Shown: positions 1 to 12,629 of the stretch, piece after piece | Position numbering within the stretch: the first letter of the stretch is position 1 | Layout of the letters: each line of letters starts with the position of its first letter | Assembly: GCF_933775445.1 (NCBI RefSeq) | Contig: NC_065873.1 | Coordinates: 16,244,001-16,308,000, forward strand | Origin: Argentina anserina | Taxonomy: Eukaryota > Streptophyta > Magnoliopsida > Rosales > Rosaceae | Length of the DNA: 64,000 bases | Reading direction: 5' to 3' | The notes under the pieces: model-generated | The model's database searches: none | What the model was told of the DNA's origin: nothing | What the model saw: the letters and a program-made list of their open reading frames with translations, nothing else | Made by a program: the position numbers and the translations under genes

Positions 1-3000
1 GACATTGTAATGTTTTATTCCCAATTTTCATTTTAAATACAAGATAAACAATGAAAACTGAACATGAGGTCTTCAGTACTCTAGGTGCAGTTTTGATTAA
101 GTATATACCTAGACAGTGAAGATATTCCAGGGCAATGACAACCTCAGCAGCATAGAACCTGGGATACAATAGTAAGTTAAAACTCCTAATCAGAAAAGAT
201 CCAGCAACTGTGAAGTGGGTAGGAAGACGAGATGCATTTTCTTATCCCAATGATATAAATTTATAGTTTAACTTTCATATGTAACAAAACTAAATGGACA
301 ACAGAATTAGATACCCAGCTGTGGCAGAACCCAGTTATGGCCAGGCTCCCCACCCCAGGATAAAAATATAATAGAAAAAAGATCCAACTCCATAAAAAGT
401 AGAACAGATGATTGAAGAATCCAGCACAAGTCTAAAGAGTAAGATAAGCAGATTAGATTCTCCTAAATACAGATTGTAAGCAATAGTGAGGCAAATATTA
501 GGACTAAGAGATATTAGGGACAAAGTTTAAGCACCTAGCAGAGTCCTCCTTGAAAAATTTCATTGGTTGCTTATCAAGCAAAGCAAACAACTCTCCGCCT
601 GAGCAAAAGTCTGTTATTAAACAAACGTGTGTAGGAGTCTGAGGAGAGGTATAAAGAACATCAGTCCACTTGGGCATATCCAATACATTTTTTTGAGTAA
701 GAGAACTTTACATATGAAGTGGTAATGAGCAATGAAGTACCTCGAATGAAGTGTATAGGGTAGGAAGAAAAGGATGATCCAGTTGTGATATTATTTCCCG
801 TTCAGTGCATGCTCGGTGGACCTGGGACAAATACAGTAATATGTAACCCTCAGGGATATCAAATATCCCTCCATACCACTTTTAAATAAGCAGATATCTG
901 TGCAAGGCACATGCATACATGGGAATAACGCCATGAGCTAATGCAGATTAGAGGGCATGCACACGCAGAGTCATGCCAAAGATTGCTCAAGCTTATATTT
1001 AGGAAATACATGATTCTGCATTGGTTGCAAACAGGGGTTCTCTTATATGTTCATACCTTGTTACGATTCAACATTATGGACTTCTCCATTGCTTTCATAG
1101 CATACAGTACAGAAGTACCTCGTAGTTCCACCAAATGGACACTGCAAATAACAGAGTATAAGTAAAAAGTAGATATCCAAAATGCGGAACATCTTATGAA
1201 ACACCACAATTTGATTTGTTCCAGTTGAAATTCCTATTATTATGGCAGAATATATAGAAGATGCAGCATACAATGCATATGTCAGTTACATTTATCAAGA
1301 AAACCGAGAAGTTTACTGTACCTGCCAGTATCACCACAACCCAAGGGTTTTATGGGCTTAAAATGATGCAGATCAATTTTTTCGCCACGCAAAATAATCT
1401 AGAGGAAATATATAAGAATGAAACCACAAGTGAGGTAAGTAAAAAAACTCAGGAGTGAGAACATATTGACTTCAAAAATTATCAGGAAGTAACTATAATT
1501 TATAGATTTGGTACCTCTTGTATTGCTAGCCAACTAGCACTATCCCTTTTGTGAGGTTTTGGGAAGACAGGTCGAGAATGAATTGCCCACAGATCTTCTG
1601 GTTTCTACATAATGAAATTAAAAGATTTGCATCAGCTAGTATTGATAGTTTACAGTGTTATTATAAAACCATATATATAAAATATAAAAATAAATTCCAG
1701 TGTCTTGGATAGATTGTCTAGGTACATATCAGCAAAGACTTACCAACCTAGATAGATACAAGCAGATTTCAAATCATTTTTAAATCGGTATAAGAAACTA
1801 CTACACCAGTATAATTCAGAGCAAAAAGAGTACCTTACCAAGTTGGCATCAGGAAGTTCTTTGACAGCCTCGTTAACATTTTCGGCAGTAGCTTTCACCT
1901 GATGAGAAAGAGCGAGTCTTAGTAATAATATAAAAGTATAAACATCTGGAAGAAAATGGTTTTTTTCACATGAGACATCAATAATAATGAAGCATCAAAA
2001 AAATTGTTCCTAACCAACTTTGTTTATAACCATAATCATTGTTCTACAAAAACATTATTGTGACTGTTTAGAAAAGACAACACTAGGTGAAGCACAATCT
2101 GGTCAGCCACTTATATAAACCACTAAATGTGGTCAAAATGTGGTCCACTTGGCATTAATATTTTGAGAATCGCAGAATAGGGGTAGGCATAGTGATTACA
2201 AGAACTCGAACTACAGAATATATGTACTTCATTGAGCATAAAAGTTTTACAAACAGTAAGAAAACAATAGAAACACAATTACCACTTTAGCACTTGCTAG
2301 CTCTGTACCCTCTGATAGGCGATTTCGCAGAGGTTCTACATGATCACTACCATCCAATTGAACACCAATGAAATATTGAAGTTCACCCTACAAAATATGC
2401 AAGACTCTCAGGAGAAAAAGACCAAAATAATATATGCTTCCTGTATAGAATAGGTTCATATTCTACATAGAATAAGAATCCTGTAGTTTACCTTATGGTC
2501 ACGCATGGGTTGCAAGTGGAACAAGTTCCAAAACTTCTTTCCTGCAAGTCAAGTAGGCAATTACAAAAAGCAAAGTAGAGGATAACCTAAAGTCGCCCAC
2601 AGAAGGAAAAAGAAAACAAAAGAGACTCCCACAACCACACAGAAATACAGCTGAAAATAGAAATTCTACACTATGTCTATATGATGTTTGGACTTTTATG
2701 ATATTGCAAGCAAAATGAAGTAGTGAAACTAATTTTAGTATATTGGGAAATGAATTTTTATAGCATGTACTAACACCAATAAATGTTCTTACCACTCTTA
2801 GTATAGTTGATTAACTGAACAGTAATTTCCCGTTGTTCTCTGATGGCACATCTTATTTTTTCAACTGTTGCTTGATCCGTTTCAGGACCTTGAAGAAAGC
2901 TACAAAATTAAGAAATTAAAGTAAATCATGTTTCCATTTCTGATAAAGGATTGAAAGTGTTAGCAGAAAATACTTATTACAATTTCGTAAAAGATGAATA

Positions 3001-5731
3001 AACGGCACCATTTTTATATATATCAGATAGAATATAGTTTGGTCATCTAAAGTATAAGTGTGAAATATATGCAAGAATGAACCTTGCAGGTTAAGGATTA
3101 ATAAGAATGAATTTCCCTACCGACAATTTCTTCCCAGAATTTCCTCGCGAGTATATTCCGTCAGTTCTAGAAAACTATCAGATGCAAATATCTGCGCCAA
3201 AGAGTAAAAGAGTTATCAAAACATTTCAAAAAAAAAAGGATTTAGTGTCTTACTGCATTAAATAATAATTCTGAAGAGTTTTTTTTTTTGGAACCTTCTG
3301 AAGAGTAACTATTTTCTTACAATTGGACAATCAGGAATTCTAGGATCAGAAATCACAAAGTTCTTTTCAATGCGTTCCAATGTGGTTGCCAGGTCAATTC
3401 CTTGGCGTATATCCCTTTCTCTTTCCGTGCGGTCCCAACTATCAGATCGTTTGATATCTGTAGTCATCAGAACCTCTGGTTCAACAATCGGTTCTATATC
3501 GAGCCTGCCTGCAGTTAGAGACTTTGATCTAGATCTGCAGGATAAAAAAATCATCCACATCTAGCTGAACTTAGATAACATAACTAATAAGATAAGGGCA
3601 CATAATGCTGAATTTCAAGGTCTAATAGTTAGCCTCATGCCCTCAACCTCATTATGCACTACTACTAATTTGGATTCCTAAAGATAAAGCACTAACCCCA
3701 ATGAGGTACTGGCCCCTGATTTTTTAGGATATTTGCCTGCATCCTGGGAAAATCTCCCCCGAGATGCATCACCCTTCACATCTGCCTGAGGAGTTTGTCT
3801 ACTGGGTGTACTCATTGCAGCAGATTTAGGAAGAACATAATCAATGTTCATGTTATCAGGCTCTTCATGAGTTTTAGTATTCTCATTGCTAGCACCCTTG
3901 ATGTGAGAACGTGGATGTTTCACAATTTGTACAACTTCAACAATGGAGCCTAATGCCTTTTCCTTCTGTCGAGCTGCAATGTGATCAATATTAGATTCAA
4001 AGCAACATTGATGCCAAAAAGCCAATTGACCAAACATGCTTACCATCGTAACGGATTAGTGACGTGGGCAATCCATTTGGCCTCAATTCCTTTTCATTCA
4101 CCCCTTCTGTGTACTTGCTGACCTCAACCTGCATTCTGCACAAACCAACATGTAAACTTCTGCTACAAGACATGGTCAAATTCATGAAACAACAACACAA
4201 AACTTAACATTGTCCATATATAACTCAACCCTTGCACAATTAACATAAAAAGACCATCTTTAAGTACACTAGGATAATCCTATGAGAAGTGACCCAATCA
4301 AGATATCATTTTTAAGTACATTAGTGTAATTCAAACTAGAAAAGGGCAGGTAATTTCGTAAATAGAGGACTGACCCAATAAACTTGATGGTTTTTCCGTT
4401 GTCATCTTTGATTGGGGTAACAGTGAGAAGATTCCAGAATGGAGTGCCATCTTTCTTGTAGTTGAAGAGCCTGCCGCAGTAGCTTGACCCAGTTTTGACT
4501 GCGTTTCGGATTTTGTTCACTTCATTCTGGTCTGTTTCCGGTCCCTGAAGAAAGCGACTGCAACCAAATATATGAATGTGTCAGAATCTTAGATCACCCG
4601 ACTCCTTTCTCTCTTTTCTTCTTTTGGGAGCTTCCCAAAGTGGGGTTTTACATGATACCAATTGGAAACTGAAACTCACAAGCAATGTCGCAACAGGCAA
4701 AACTAAGTTTGCTAGAAGTTGCAGTGTTCATTTGTGAAAGAATAAAGGAGAGCCGTGGACGGTGGTCTGGTGGCGGGTGTTTATGAACTGAAACAGGAGT
4801 TAAGTGCGCGGGGTTCGCTTAGTTAGGATAAACGAAAAGGGTTTATTGTAATCTAGTTTTTTTTTTTTTTTTTTGAGAATGAATTATAATCTAGTGTTGA
4901 AAAATCCTCTAGAAACAGTCGTAGCTTGATTTTGAACTAATCTACAACAGTACGGAGTTGGTCTATTGTTGTATACCTCGTATTTGTACGTGTTATGTTC
5001 GTCACATTACAATTTAAGTATTTAACACTAGTGCTTTGTTTTGAATGGAGTGAGCTGTTTTTTGTAGCCTAGCATGTTGTAACTATACCAACATAGTGAG
5101 CTGTAGCTTGTATCCAGTCTGTCCACTATAAAGTTTTACGTAACTATTAACTGATAGTAGCTTACCAGTTTCTTCCGATGACCTCTTTTGAAGAGTAGCC
5201 GGTCATGGTAAAGAAGCCACTGCTTGCATAGATGATTGGGCAATCTGGCTTTGTGGCATCCGACACAACAAAAGTTTGCTGCAATGTGGCCAAAGCTGTC
5301 TTCAACTCACTTGAAACCCTTGGAGTATGAGCAACCTGATCACCATGATTTGACTCTGATGATGTCCTTGTTGTATCAAATCTCCCTGATGTGTTTTTGC
5401 TTCTGTTACCATCTTCCGATGACCTCCCTACGGCCTTAAAACTCCCTTCACCAACATCATCCGGCTTCACCACGACTCCCCATTCTGCTGTTCTTGCCAC
5501 TATGCTTGCCTTCTCGGTTATGATTTTAGTATCTACAGTACCATCAGTGACACTAGGAGCAGCAGCAGTGTTGGTAGACTCTTGAGCTGCTCGTGTATCG
5601 AATGCCATCCACTTAAATGAAGCGCTTGACGATCCACTTTCTAGCTTACTACTAGGATGTACTCCAACATCATTGCTCTCTCGCGCCGCTGATTTCTGCT
5701 TATCTTCACCACCTGCCTTTGGTTTCTCCAT
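1..5731 (-). CDS. PHOT2: Phototropin 2, blue-light receptor kinase (5' part, 16 exons; 3' end outside window)
   Basis: Flavin-binding blue-light receptor Ser/Thr kinase of the plasma membrane and Golgi, controlling phototropism, chloroplast movement and stomatal opening. Exons (minus strand): 5731-5166, 4557-4375, 4135-4044, 3973-3697, 3534-3321, 3191-3121, 2899-2793, 2541-2492, 2387-2283, 1898-1839, 1604-1515, 1398-1322, 1141-1057, 821-741, 638-535, 158-109; they keep one frame for about 737 codons. A polar N-terminus (about 150 residues) precedes LOV1 ([13 protein letters not shown], then GRNCRFLQG) and LOV2 ([22 protein letters not shown]), followed by the kinase start ([23 protein letters not shown] with the ATP-binding Lys, up to [12 protein letters not shown]). 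The catalytic loop and activation segment lie left of position 1. Intron 1 splits the photoactive Cys codon of LOV1 (TG|T); the equivalent LOV2 intron falls in the next codon. PHOT2 is preferred over PHOT1 from the LOV1 flank ([17 protein letters not shown]) and the short linker. Confidence 0.95.
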
Positions 5732-7440
5732 TTTAGTATCAATCTATCTTCAGTCAATACAGAAAATTAACCACCTGCCATCATTACAGAAGAAGTATAA
5801 TGTTTCACCAAATTAAGAAGATGGTGTACACCAAAGTTGTAAAACACAAATTAAGACTACAGAAGTTTCTATACAAGGAAATCCCAAAAATGTTTGAAAT
5901 CTTGTGTGCCTACATATATGCAGCATGGTCCATAATTCACCTGTGTAATAAAATCCCAAAACTCTCCAAGACAAAACCCTTTGAGCGTACCAAACAAAGC
6001 GAACTAAAACTTGAACAGGAGTTGCTATTGTACTAAGTGCTGAGTGCATTATTTTTTTTATTAAAACTAAATGCTGACTGCAGTATTGGGAACACAAAGG
6101 CTTTACTTTTATGTAATTAAATGATCATGTTATCATAATGGAGTAAATTGATGTGCTAAATGAATAAATGACAAACAAGCAATTAAGGAAATTTTGTATG
6201 AGAAAACCTGCCTGCAATAGTTATGGAAAGGGAGCCAGTTCTTGATGTCTCATCAGAAAGAGTAATATTCAGTACTGCTGCTGCAATTGGAGTAATGAAG
6301 ACAAGAGTGCTCTTCCCAACAACTTGATAAATATGGCAAATTTATAAGGTATCATCAAAACAACTTCATCTCCATCCTCCTCATCACCTGATCACTTTTT
6401 CACTGACTTGCTCTGTCTCCACTGCACTCTCTATGAGAAATGTGAAGCTTTATCTCAGAGTAGTCTATCTGGGTCAGGTTGTAAAGATAGCAAAACAGAT
6501 AGGCTGGAAGAGAAGATAAAGCTCTTGCTTAGTAAATTTGCCTCCCAAACCACACTAAGCATGCATATAGTAAATTTTGTTTTTCATCACAGCCCTTGTT
6601 TTCTAGTCTCTTGCTATGTACTGCACAGACACCATTGATCTCCTTCCTCTTTATCCAATCCCCATTATTCCCTGCAAGTAAATCTGTCACATTTCCCTGC
6701 CCGGCCATGAGGTAAAACTGCAGCCGATAATTATGACATGCCAATCTTAAATGCAGATGGGAACAGGTTAAAGCAGATATAGGGCCACCAGAAACAAACA
6801 CTAGTAGGACTTGAGGCATTCCTTCAAAGTTGTAAAGATAAATTTCAACATCACTTTGGAAACTTGTGTTTATTGGCATGAGGACCACAGAGCAGTACGG
6901 GTTTGTAAACTTCCACGCACACAAACACAAGTGTTGGCATCGATTGGATGAGCATTTTCTCATACACATGGCGTGCCAATCTCGCGTGATTGCCAAGTCT
7001 CAACCTTGATCTCCTATGATGCAATTCTTGTGTCGAAAGAGTGTCTATACAATCGCATAGACACTCTTTAGAATTATCAGTTACGTAATTAGTTATTGTG
7101 TAAATGAGCGTTGCGGTGAAAGTATAGGTCATAATTGCAATAGTTGGAGTGGTTTTGCTGCTGTAAACACATAAGTGTATGCCATGGACAACAATTTTTT
7201 GGCCTAGTTGTGACTTGTGAGTAGTTCGTGGATATATAGGGGATTGTCTAAAGGATTGGCTAGGGATGGCAGTTTGTGTATGGCATTGAATGCTCACTCT
7301 TTTAAAGAAGAAAGAAGCAACAGTTCCTTGTCACTTAAGAAATGCGTTCTCCTTGTCACTTGCTAATTCAATCGCGAATTTAATTAGCTAATTTCGTAGG
7401 CTACATTTTAAATCTCAAGGAATTTTTCAATTCTTCCGGA
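5732..7440. other. PHOT2 upstream region
   Basis: No coding region with family resemblance is visible. The part next to 5731 should hold the PHOT2 leader and promoter; a leader intron is possible but I could not place its sites. Short open frames in 6400-7300 on both strands look like chance. Confidence 0.5.
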
Positions 7441-7806
7441 GAACCACGTGACAATGTCCACCGGTATTCCATTTTAATCACAATTTAACGCTTAAGATTT
7501 AATTAAAAAATCATATTTAAGTTATTTTATCAAAAATTATTTTGAGTTTCTTTATAAAACTATACATCCTAACTCTAATACTCTAAACTCTAAATCTTAA
7601 ACCCTACACCCTAAATCCTAAACCCCTAAACTCTAAACCCTATACTCTAAAATCTTATACCCTAAAACCCTAGTTCAAAATTATCAATATCCATTAATGT
7701 CATTTCATAAATAATAAAAATATATAAAATTTTAATTTTGATGTAATAAATTCATGTGTCAAAATATAGCAGATAAAGAGAACCACTGGATATTACCACG
7801 TGGTTC
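7441..7806. mobile_element. Non-autonomous TIR element with telomere-like interior
   Basis: Ends are an imperfect 20-bp inverted repeat: 7441-7460 reads GAACCACGTGACAATGTCCA, and the reverse complement of 7787-7806 reads GAACCACGTGGTAATATCCA (17 of 20 identical). No coding capacity. The interior is AT-rich and holds degenerate CCCTAAA-type units (separate entry). I could not identify a clear target-site duplication, so the superfamily is open. Confidence 0.5.
7568..7672. repeat. Degenerate telomere-like (CCCTAAA)n tract
   Basis: About fifteen consecutive units resemble the plant telomere unit CCCTAAA and its variants (CTCTAAA, CCCTACA, CCCTAAAA). Period is 6-8 bp with many substitutions. Such interstitial telobox-like tracts are common in plant promoters and transposons. 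This one lies between the two inverted repeats at 7441 and 7806, so it probably belongs to the element. Confidence 0.75.
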
Positions 7807-8904
7807 TGCGTGAACACTGAAATCTTTTTCTTAAATCTCAAAACACAGTTTAAGCCATTATTCAAATTAATATAATTTAAAAATAATAATTCGAGACCTC
7901 GATCATTATTCAAAAAGTTCAAGCGTGTTACACCGTTACTTGTGAATTATTTTGTCCTCGATCTGTTGGCATGTCTATGTCAATCCGTTTGGTACAGCAC
8001 TTCAGCCAGCTGAATCTTGTTTGTCTCATTTTACCTATATATAGGTACTATTTACTTATCTAGTAATCTCTTACCATCCTGTTCATCTTATCTGGATAAA
8101 CCCTAGCTAGATACACAGACAGGTTTTTTTTCGAACTATGGCTTCTGCCAAATTCTCCCATCAAATCTGATTGTCCAATCCCTGATGAGATTGAATGTTA
8201 GCTCAGGCAGCAGTGAGGCGATGTTACCCAGCTTGCGAAGAAACGTCCATGTCACATAGGGTAGTGCCGGACGCGTGGCAGCATTTGTGATCATATGATC
8301 ACTCATCGATTAAGTGGACACGTGTCATTATGTCGGTGTCTGGCTTCCAATGTTTTTGCGGTGGCTGTGGAGCTTCTCATCCAATTACTTAGGGTCCATG
8401 GTTTGGCGCAACAGCAAGCAAAGAATCTTCGATTGAACCCTAATCTAGTTCCCATGTTCCAGTATTTTTAGTCGTATTATCGACAATGGTTATGAATGAA
8501 ATCAATTCCCGCAAAACTAGATTAATCTGCTAGAAATTGTTGGTCATAAACTGGTAGAAGTTCGTACTCGAATGCTAGAAATGGTGTTTCATGTTAAACG
8601 CCTCTACTAATCTTATTCTTATTATTCTTACCACGCTAGGTTTCATGTGATAAACGGTTATTTTTTTATTTAAAAAAAAGGAGATTTATAGAACCATTCC
8701 GATTAACATCATACGTACAAGAACAAGAATGTATCCAAATGTAAAACTTAGTTTAATGCCAACGGACTGGAACGTGAACCCACTGGCTTCGTTAATTTAT
8801 TGAAATCCGAAGTCTAGACATTTATGCTAACACTTTGGTGGGGTGTAACCTTGAACGTAGTGTGAATTACTAGGGCAGGATAGATCACGAAGCATAGTGT
8901 ATGG
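7807..8904. other. Intergenic region downstream of TKPR1
   Basis: No gene recognised. It contains a 16-bp perfect palindrome TACCTATATATAGGTA at 8032-8047 and a G-box/ABRE-like ACACGTGTC near 8320. These could be distal PHOT2 promoter elements, but nothing in the sequence proves function. Confidence 0.4.
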
Positions 8905-10679
8905 CTAGAGTGGAGAGAGATGGCCTTGCTCTACCAGAGAGGCAATGCAATCATCAAACATCTCTTGGATAGTCTTGAACTTGAATCCCAGACTCTTCAA
9001 CTTTGAGGTGTTCAAATCATAGTGTGGCCTGTTCAATTGCTCAAACCTGTAAAATCTCACAAGAATTGTTCATCGTCGAGGGGAGACCGAATTTTTTATA
9101 TAAAGGAAGTTATATATGTACGTGCTTGTTAAAAACCAACCTTTCTGGAATAGGCAAGGAAGGATAACGTGTGGAGAGTAAGGATCCTAACTCATTGTTG
9201 TCAAGCACTGTCGAGTTGCAAATGTATCGACCATGAGCACTCTTGGTCTCATAAACTAGGATGTGGCAAAGTGCGACATCATCGATGTGAACATATCCCA
9301 TTCTTCCATGCCAATTGAACTTCTCTGTTTCACCTGCTTAAATTTTCAAACGATAAAGAAGTTAACAACTAGCTTGTAATCAGATAAATTAAACCAGAAT
9401 ATGAGTGTTTTGATTACCCTTGAGCAGGCCGAGTATATCAGATGCCGTGGAGCATAATTCAGGTGGCAAACTAGGTCCGATGACGAATGTGGGTAGAACG
9501 GTTACCAAATCGATCCCATTCGCTTTGCAGAATTCCCATGCTGCCTTCTCAGCTAAAACTTTTGATAAAGGGTACCAAATCTAGTGTGCAGATAAATTGT
9601 CAGTAACATTTATAGGTTATCTAGTACATGTATGCAAAAGAAAGCAAATAAATATGAGCTTGTGAAATTGTAAAAAGGACTATAGGGCCATAACCATACA
9701 TCTATGCATACAATCATTGCTTGACTTGCATTACAAGTGCTAGATCATATATAAGAAGTTAATTCGGAAGAGGATTTGAAGTCATCAATTTGGATGTGAT
9801 GATCAACAGAGTTGAAACTTCAATAAGGAATAAATTGTTAAGAGTGAGTACCTGAAGTTTCTCGCATAATTCCACAGAGCTCCAAGTTGACTCATCCAAT
9901 GGAGTATTGGGGTCAAAATCATCAGCAGCTCTCACCCTTACAGCTGAAGACGACGAAGTAAGAACCACACGCCTTAGAGATGGATTCTTCTTACATGAAC
10001 GAAGAACATTCAACGTGCCCTTAACAGCCGGATCCAGGATCTCTTTCTGTGTTGCATAATACAAAACACAACAATACTCAATTTGTGTACAAGGTTCTTA
10101 GGTAAAATGTTGGCTTGCTACTTGACATGTTGCGTTTGGCATGGACAATCTCCATTTGATCATGGTGTACACTATAGTGCGATAACATTTTTTTTTATCA
10201 AGTAAACGTTCATAAAATAATAGTGCGACAACATAAATACATAATTTGTACGTATTTTAATTTCAGAATATTTATGCAACATGCCTTTGGATCAGATGAA
10301 GGTTTGAGTACAGGAGAAGCTGAGTGGAAGACACCATGGCACCCAAAGATTGCATCATCAAAGCTACCTTCTTCATTTAGATCAGCCTTCACCAACCTTA
10401 GTCTTTCTTTAGCTCCTTCCAGCCTCCACAAATGTGCCAATTTCTTCTGGTTTCCTTTAAACATATACATAAAGCAACCAGATGATCATTGTCTTATAAT
10501 CAGAAATATATGCATGCACTGGATTGAAACTTATTTCAACCTCAGGTGATACCTGGATCTCTGACAGTCCCAGTTACATGATATCCTGACAAGAGAAGTC
10601 GCTTAATAAGCCAAGATGCCAGAAAGCCAGAAGCTCCCGTCACGCAAACTCTGCCTTTGGATTCAAGACTTTGATCCAT
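8905..10679 (-). CDS. TKPR1: Tetraketide alpha-pyrone reductase 1 (dihydroflavonol reductase-like)
   Basis: NADPH-dependent short-chain reductase of the DFR/CCR family. TKPR1/DRL1 reduces tetraketide alpha-pyrones from the LAP5/LAP6 polyketide synthases in the tapetum to sporopollenin precursors of the pollen wall. Exons (minus): 10679-10553, 10454-10285, 10046-9852, 9580-9418, 9333-9141, 9046-8905; total 990 bp, 329 residues, close to Arabidopsis DRL1. The N-terminus [20 protein letters not shown] carries the Rossmann GASGFLAS dinucleotide motif. The catalytic Ser lies in [13 protein letters not shown], the YxxxK motif is YPLSK in exon 4, and [10 protein letters not shown] is family-typical. 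Intron 2 only keeps frame and homology with a GC donor (AAG|GCATGT). Anther-specific expression is expected from the family and not seen in the sequence. Confidence 0.95.
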
Positions 10680-12300
10680 CCTAGCTCTAATTAAGCTACA
10701 AGATATGTTTCACAACCTTGTATATATACACATTTAATCATACATGTCAAACGCATTAGGTTCATTACTAGTGGGAGAAGGTAAGCCATTCTATGCATGT
10801 GTTCTATTAACTTATATAAGCAAATGGTTTTTAAGTTTTAGCTTCATCAGCGATGGTTGAAAGTAGGCAAGCCAGGCAAAAGGAGTATCTCCAATGCAGC
10901 CATGTCATTCTTGGCTTTCTAGATCCTCTATTACAATAGCAATGCCAGTGTGTGCATTAGATCAAACACAGCAACGCAGCGCAGGCCATCTGTTGTTGGG
11001 GAGCTAATAGCAATTCCCTCTGTATTGCTAAATGCATGTTTTATGGCTTACCCAAATAAATCAATACGAATTCGGTAATCCAGGTTTTTTGGATCGAGTT
11101 TCTCAGCCTATGACTTTAGGACTATTGGAGACTTTGTGCTACTAACCAAATAGTATTGGGTGACTCTTGATTTCCTACGAACATCTATGTTTTTGTTTTA
11201 AAATAGGGGAAGGAAATTGTTTGGTTTGTGAGAGGTGGCACAGGTGATGTGCTCCCTTGTTTGTGAGGAAGTGGAAGTGAGAGAATTTTCTTGCTAGAGA
11301 GTAAAGGACATGAAGAGATGACCCGGTCTTTCATTGAATTCAATCTACACGAGCCTCTATATATAGGGTTGCAAATTACTTAGATGACCACTGAAGTTTT
11401 TTGATGATCACTCGTTCACTTACAAGTTACTCGATTATCACGCACATTGCTTTCTTTGGTACTCACGAAGTATTATTATGTTACATTATGAAGATACTAG
11501 CTAGTAGTGAAATTTGTCCCCAAATTATTATATAGTAAATAGTAATTATAACACTTTTTAATATGTTTTTTTGTTTGTTAATGAATGATCTATTTGACCA
11601 AAAAAAGAAAGAAAAGAAGAAATAGTTGGCACATTTATGTGAAACCCACAATCTTGAGTTGAGTTTGAAAGGTAACCTAATTTTTGTAAGGTCGGAGATT
11701 TGAATTTATTATGCAGTATGAGATCTTACACTGCTCGGGAGAGAAGAAGTTATATGTCTTACAAATGTAAACACACATTCCATGGCGAGACATGTTTTTC
11801 AGTCAAAAGATGACAATATCTCATTGTAATACGAGAACTAGTAAACTTTTATATTACGCTACTTGAAAAAATGTCAAGTGACTTCCACTAGTTCTATGAT
11901 AGGTTACTAACTATGAGTATTGGGGCTAGTCAGTTAAGTTGTTGAGCATTTCTATCATTCGAATTAGAAAAGCACGATGCTAGTTAAGAAATGTTTATAA
12001 AGTATCGAATAACGTTTTACAAAATATCAAGTTCGCTAAATTTTGCATCTAACATAAAATAGAGCTCAACAGAATTCGACATCAATTAGCATCAATCAAA
12101 TGATCACACAATAAAACGTAACTAAGAAAGACATCTAAGATTTCTACACCAATGTCAACACATTGAATATCTGAATGTTTTTATGTCATGAGGTTTCAAC
12201 TTCCAACTTCCAAGATACGATTCTACTACACAGTTCGGGTTTAACCCATAAACCGAGGCAAAGCCCATCTCAGGTAGAACAAAAGAAACACCTAGAGGCA
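10680..12300. other. Intergenic region between divergent TKPR1 and HDA19
   Basis: Holds both promoters. The TKPR1 side has TATA-like TATATATAC near 10725, about 45 bp above the start codon. The rest is AT-rich with no recognisable gene or repeat; a TATA-like CTCTATATATAGG occurs near 11360. Confidence 0.4.
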
Positions 12301-12402
12301 GTTTAACATCTGCGCAGCTGAAACTGGGAGAAGAGAAGAAGAAGAGACTTCTCTTCTCTCTTCTGTACTTCTTGGCTTCTCTCCTCTCTCAACTCCATCC
12401 AG

Positions 12403-12471
<69 letters not shown>

Positions 12472-12620
12472 CACACTTTCTTTTTACCCCAAATCAAAAT
12501 CGAAACGTTTTCTTGCCCCACCCTTCTGATTCAAAAACCCAAAACCCCATCAAAGCACCAACCTTTATACTAAAAGCGCCAAGATTGGAAAAATCAAATC
12601 TTGATGTGTTATTGAAACAG
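12403..12620 (+). other. HDA19 5' leader intron containing a (CA)n(CT)n microsatellite
   Basis: Inferred intron in the 5' UTR: donor CCAG|GTAACA at 12402/12403 and acceptor GAAACAG|GGAGG at 12620/12621, nine bases before the start codon. A compound microsatellite (CA)n about 12407-12433 then (CT)n about 12433-12466 sits just inside the donor. The leader and intron are open in the HDA19 frame from about 12372 but contain no in-frame ATG before 12630. Confidence 0.7.
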
Positions 12621-12629
12621 GGAGGACCA

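Noticed and set aside
6529..7297. Overlapping 155- and 148-codon minus frames upstream of PHOT2
   Set aside because: No recognisable motifs, and they overlap each other in different frames; probably chance.
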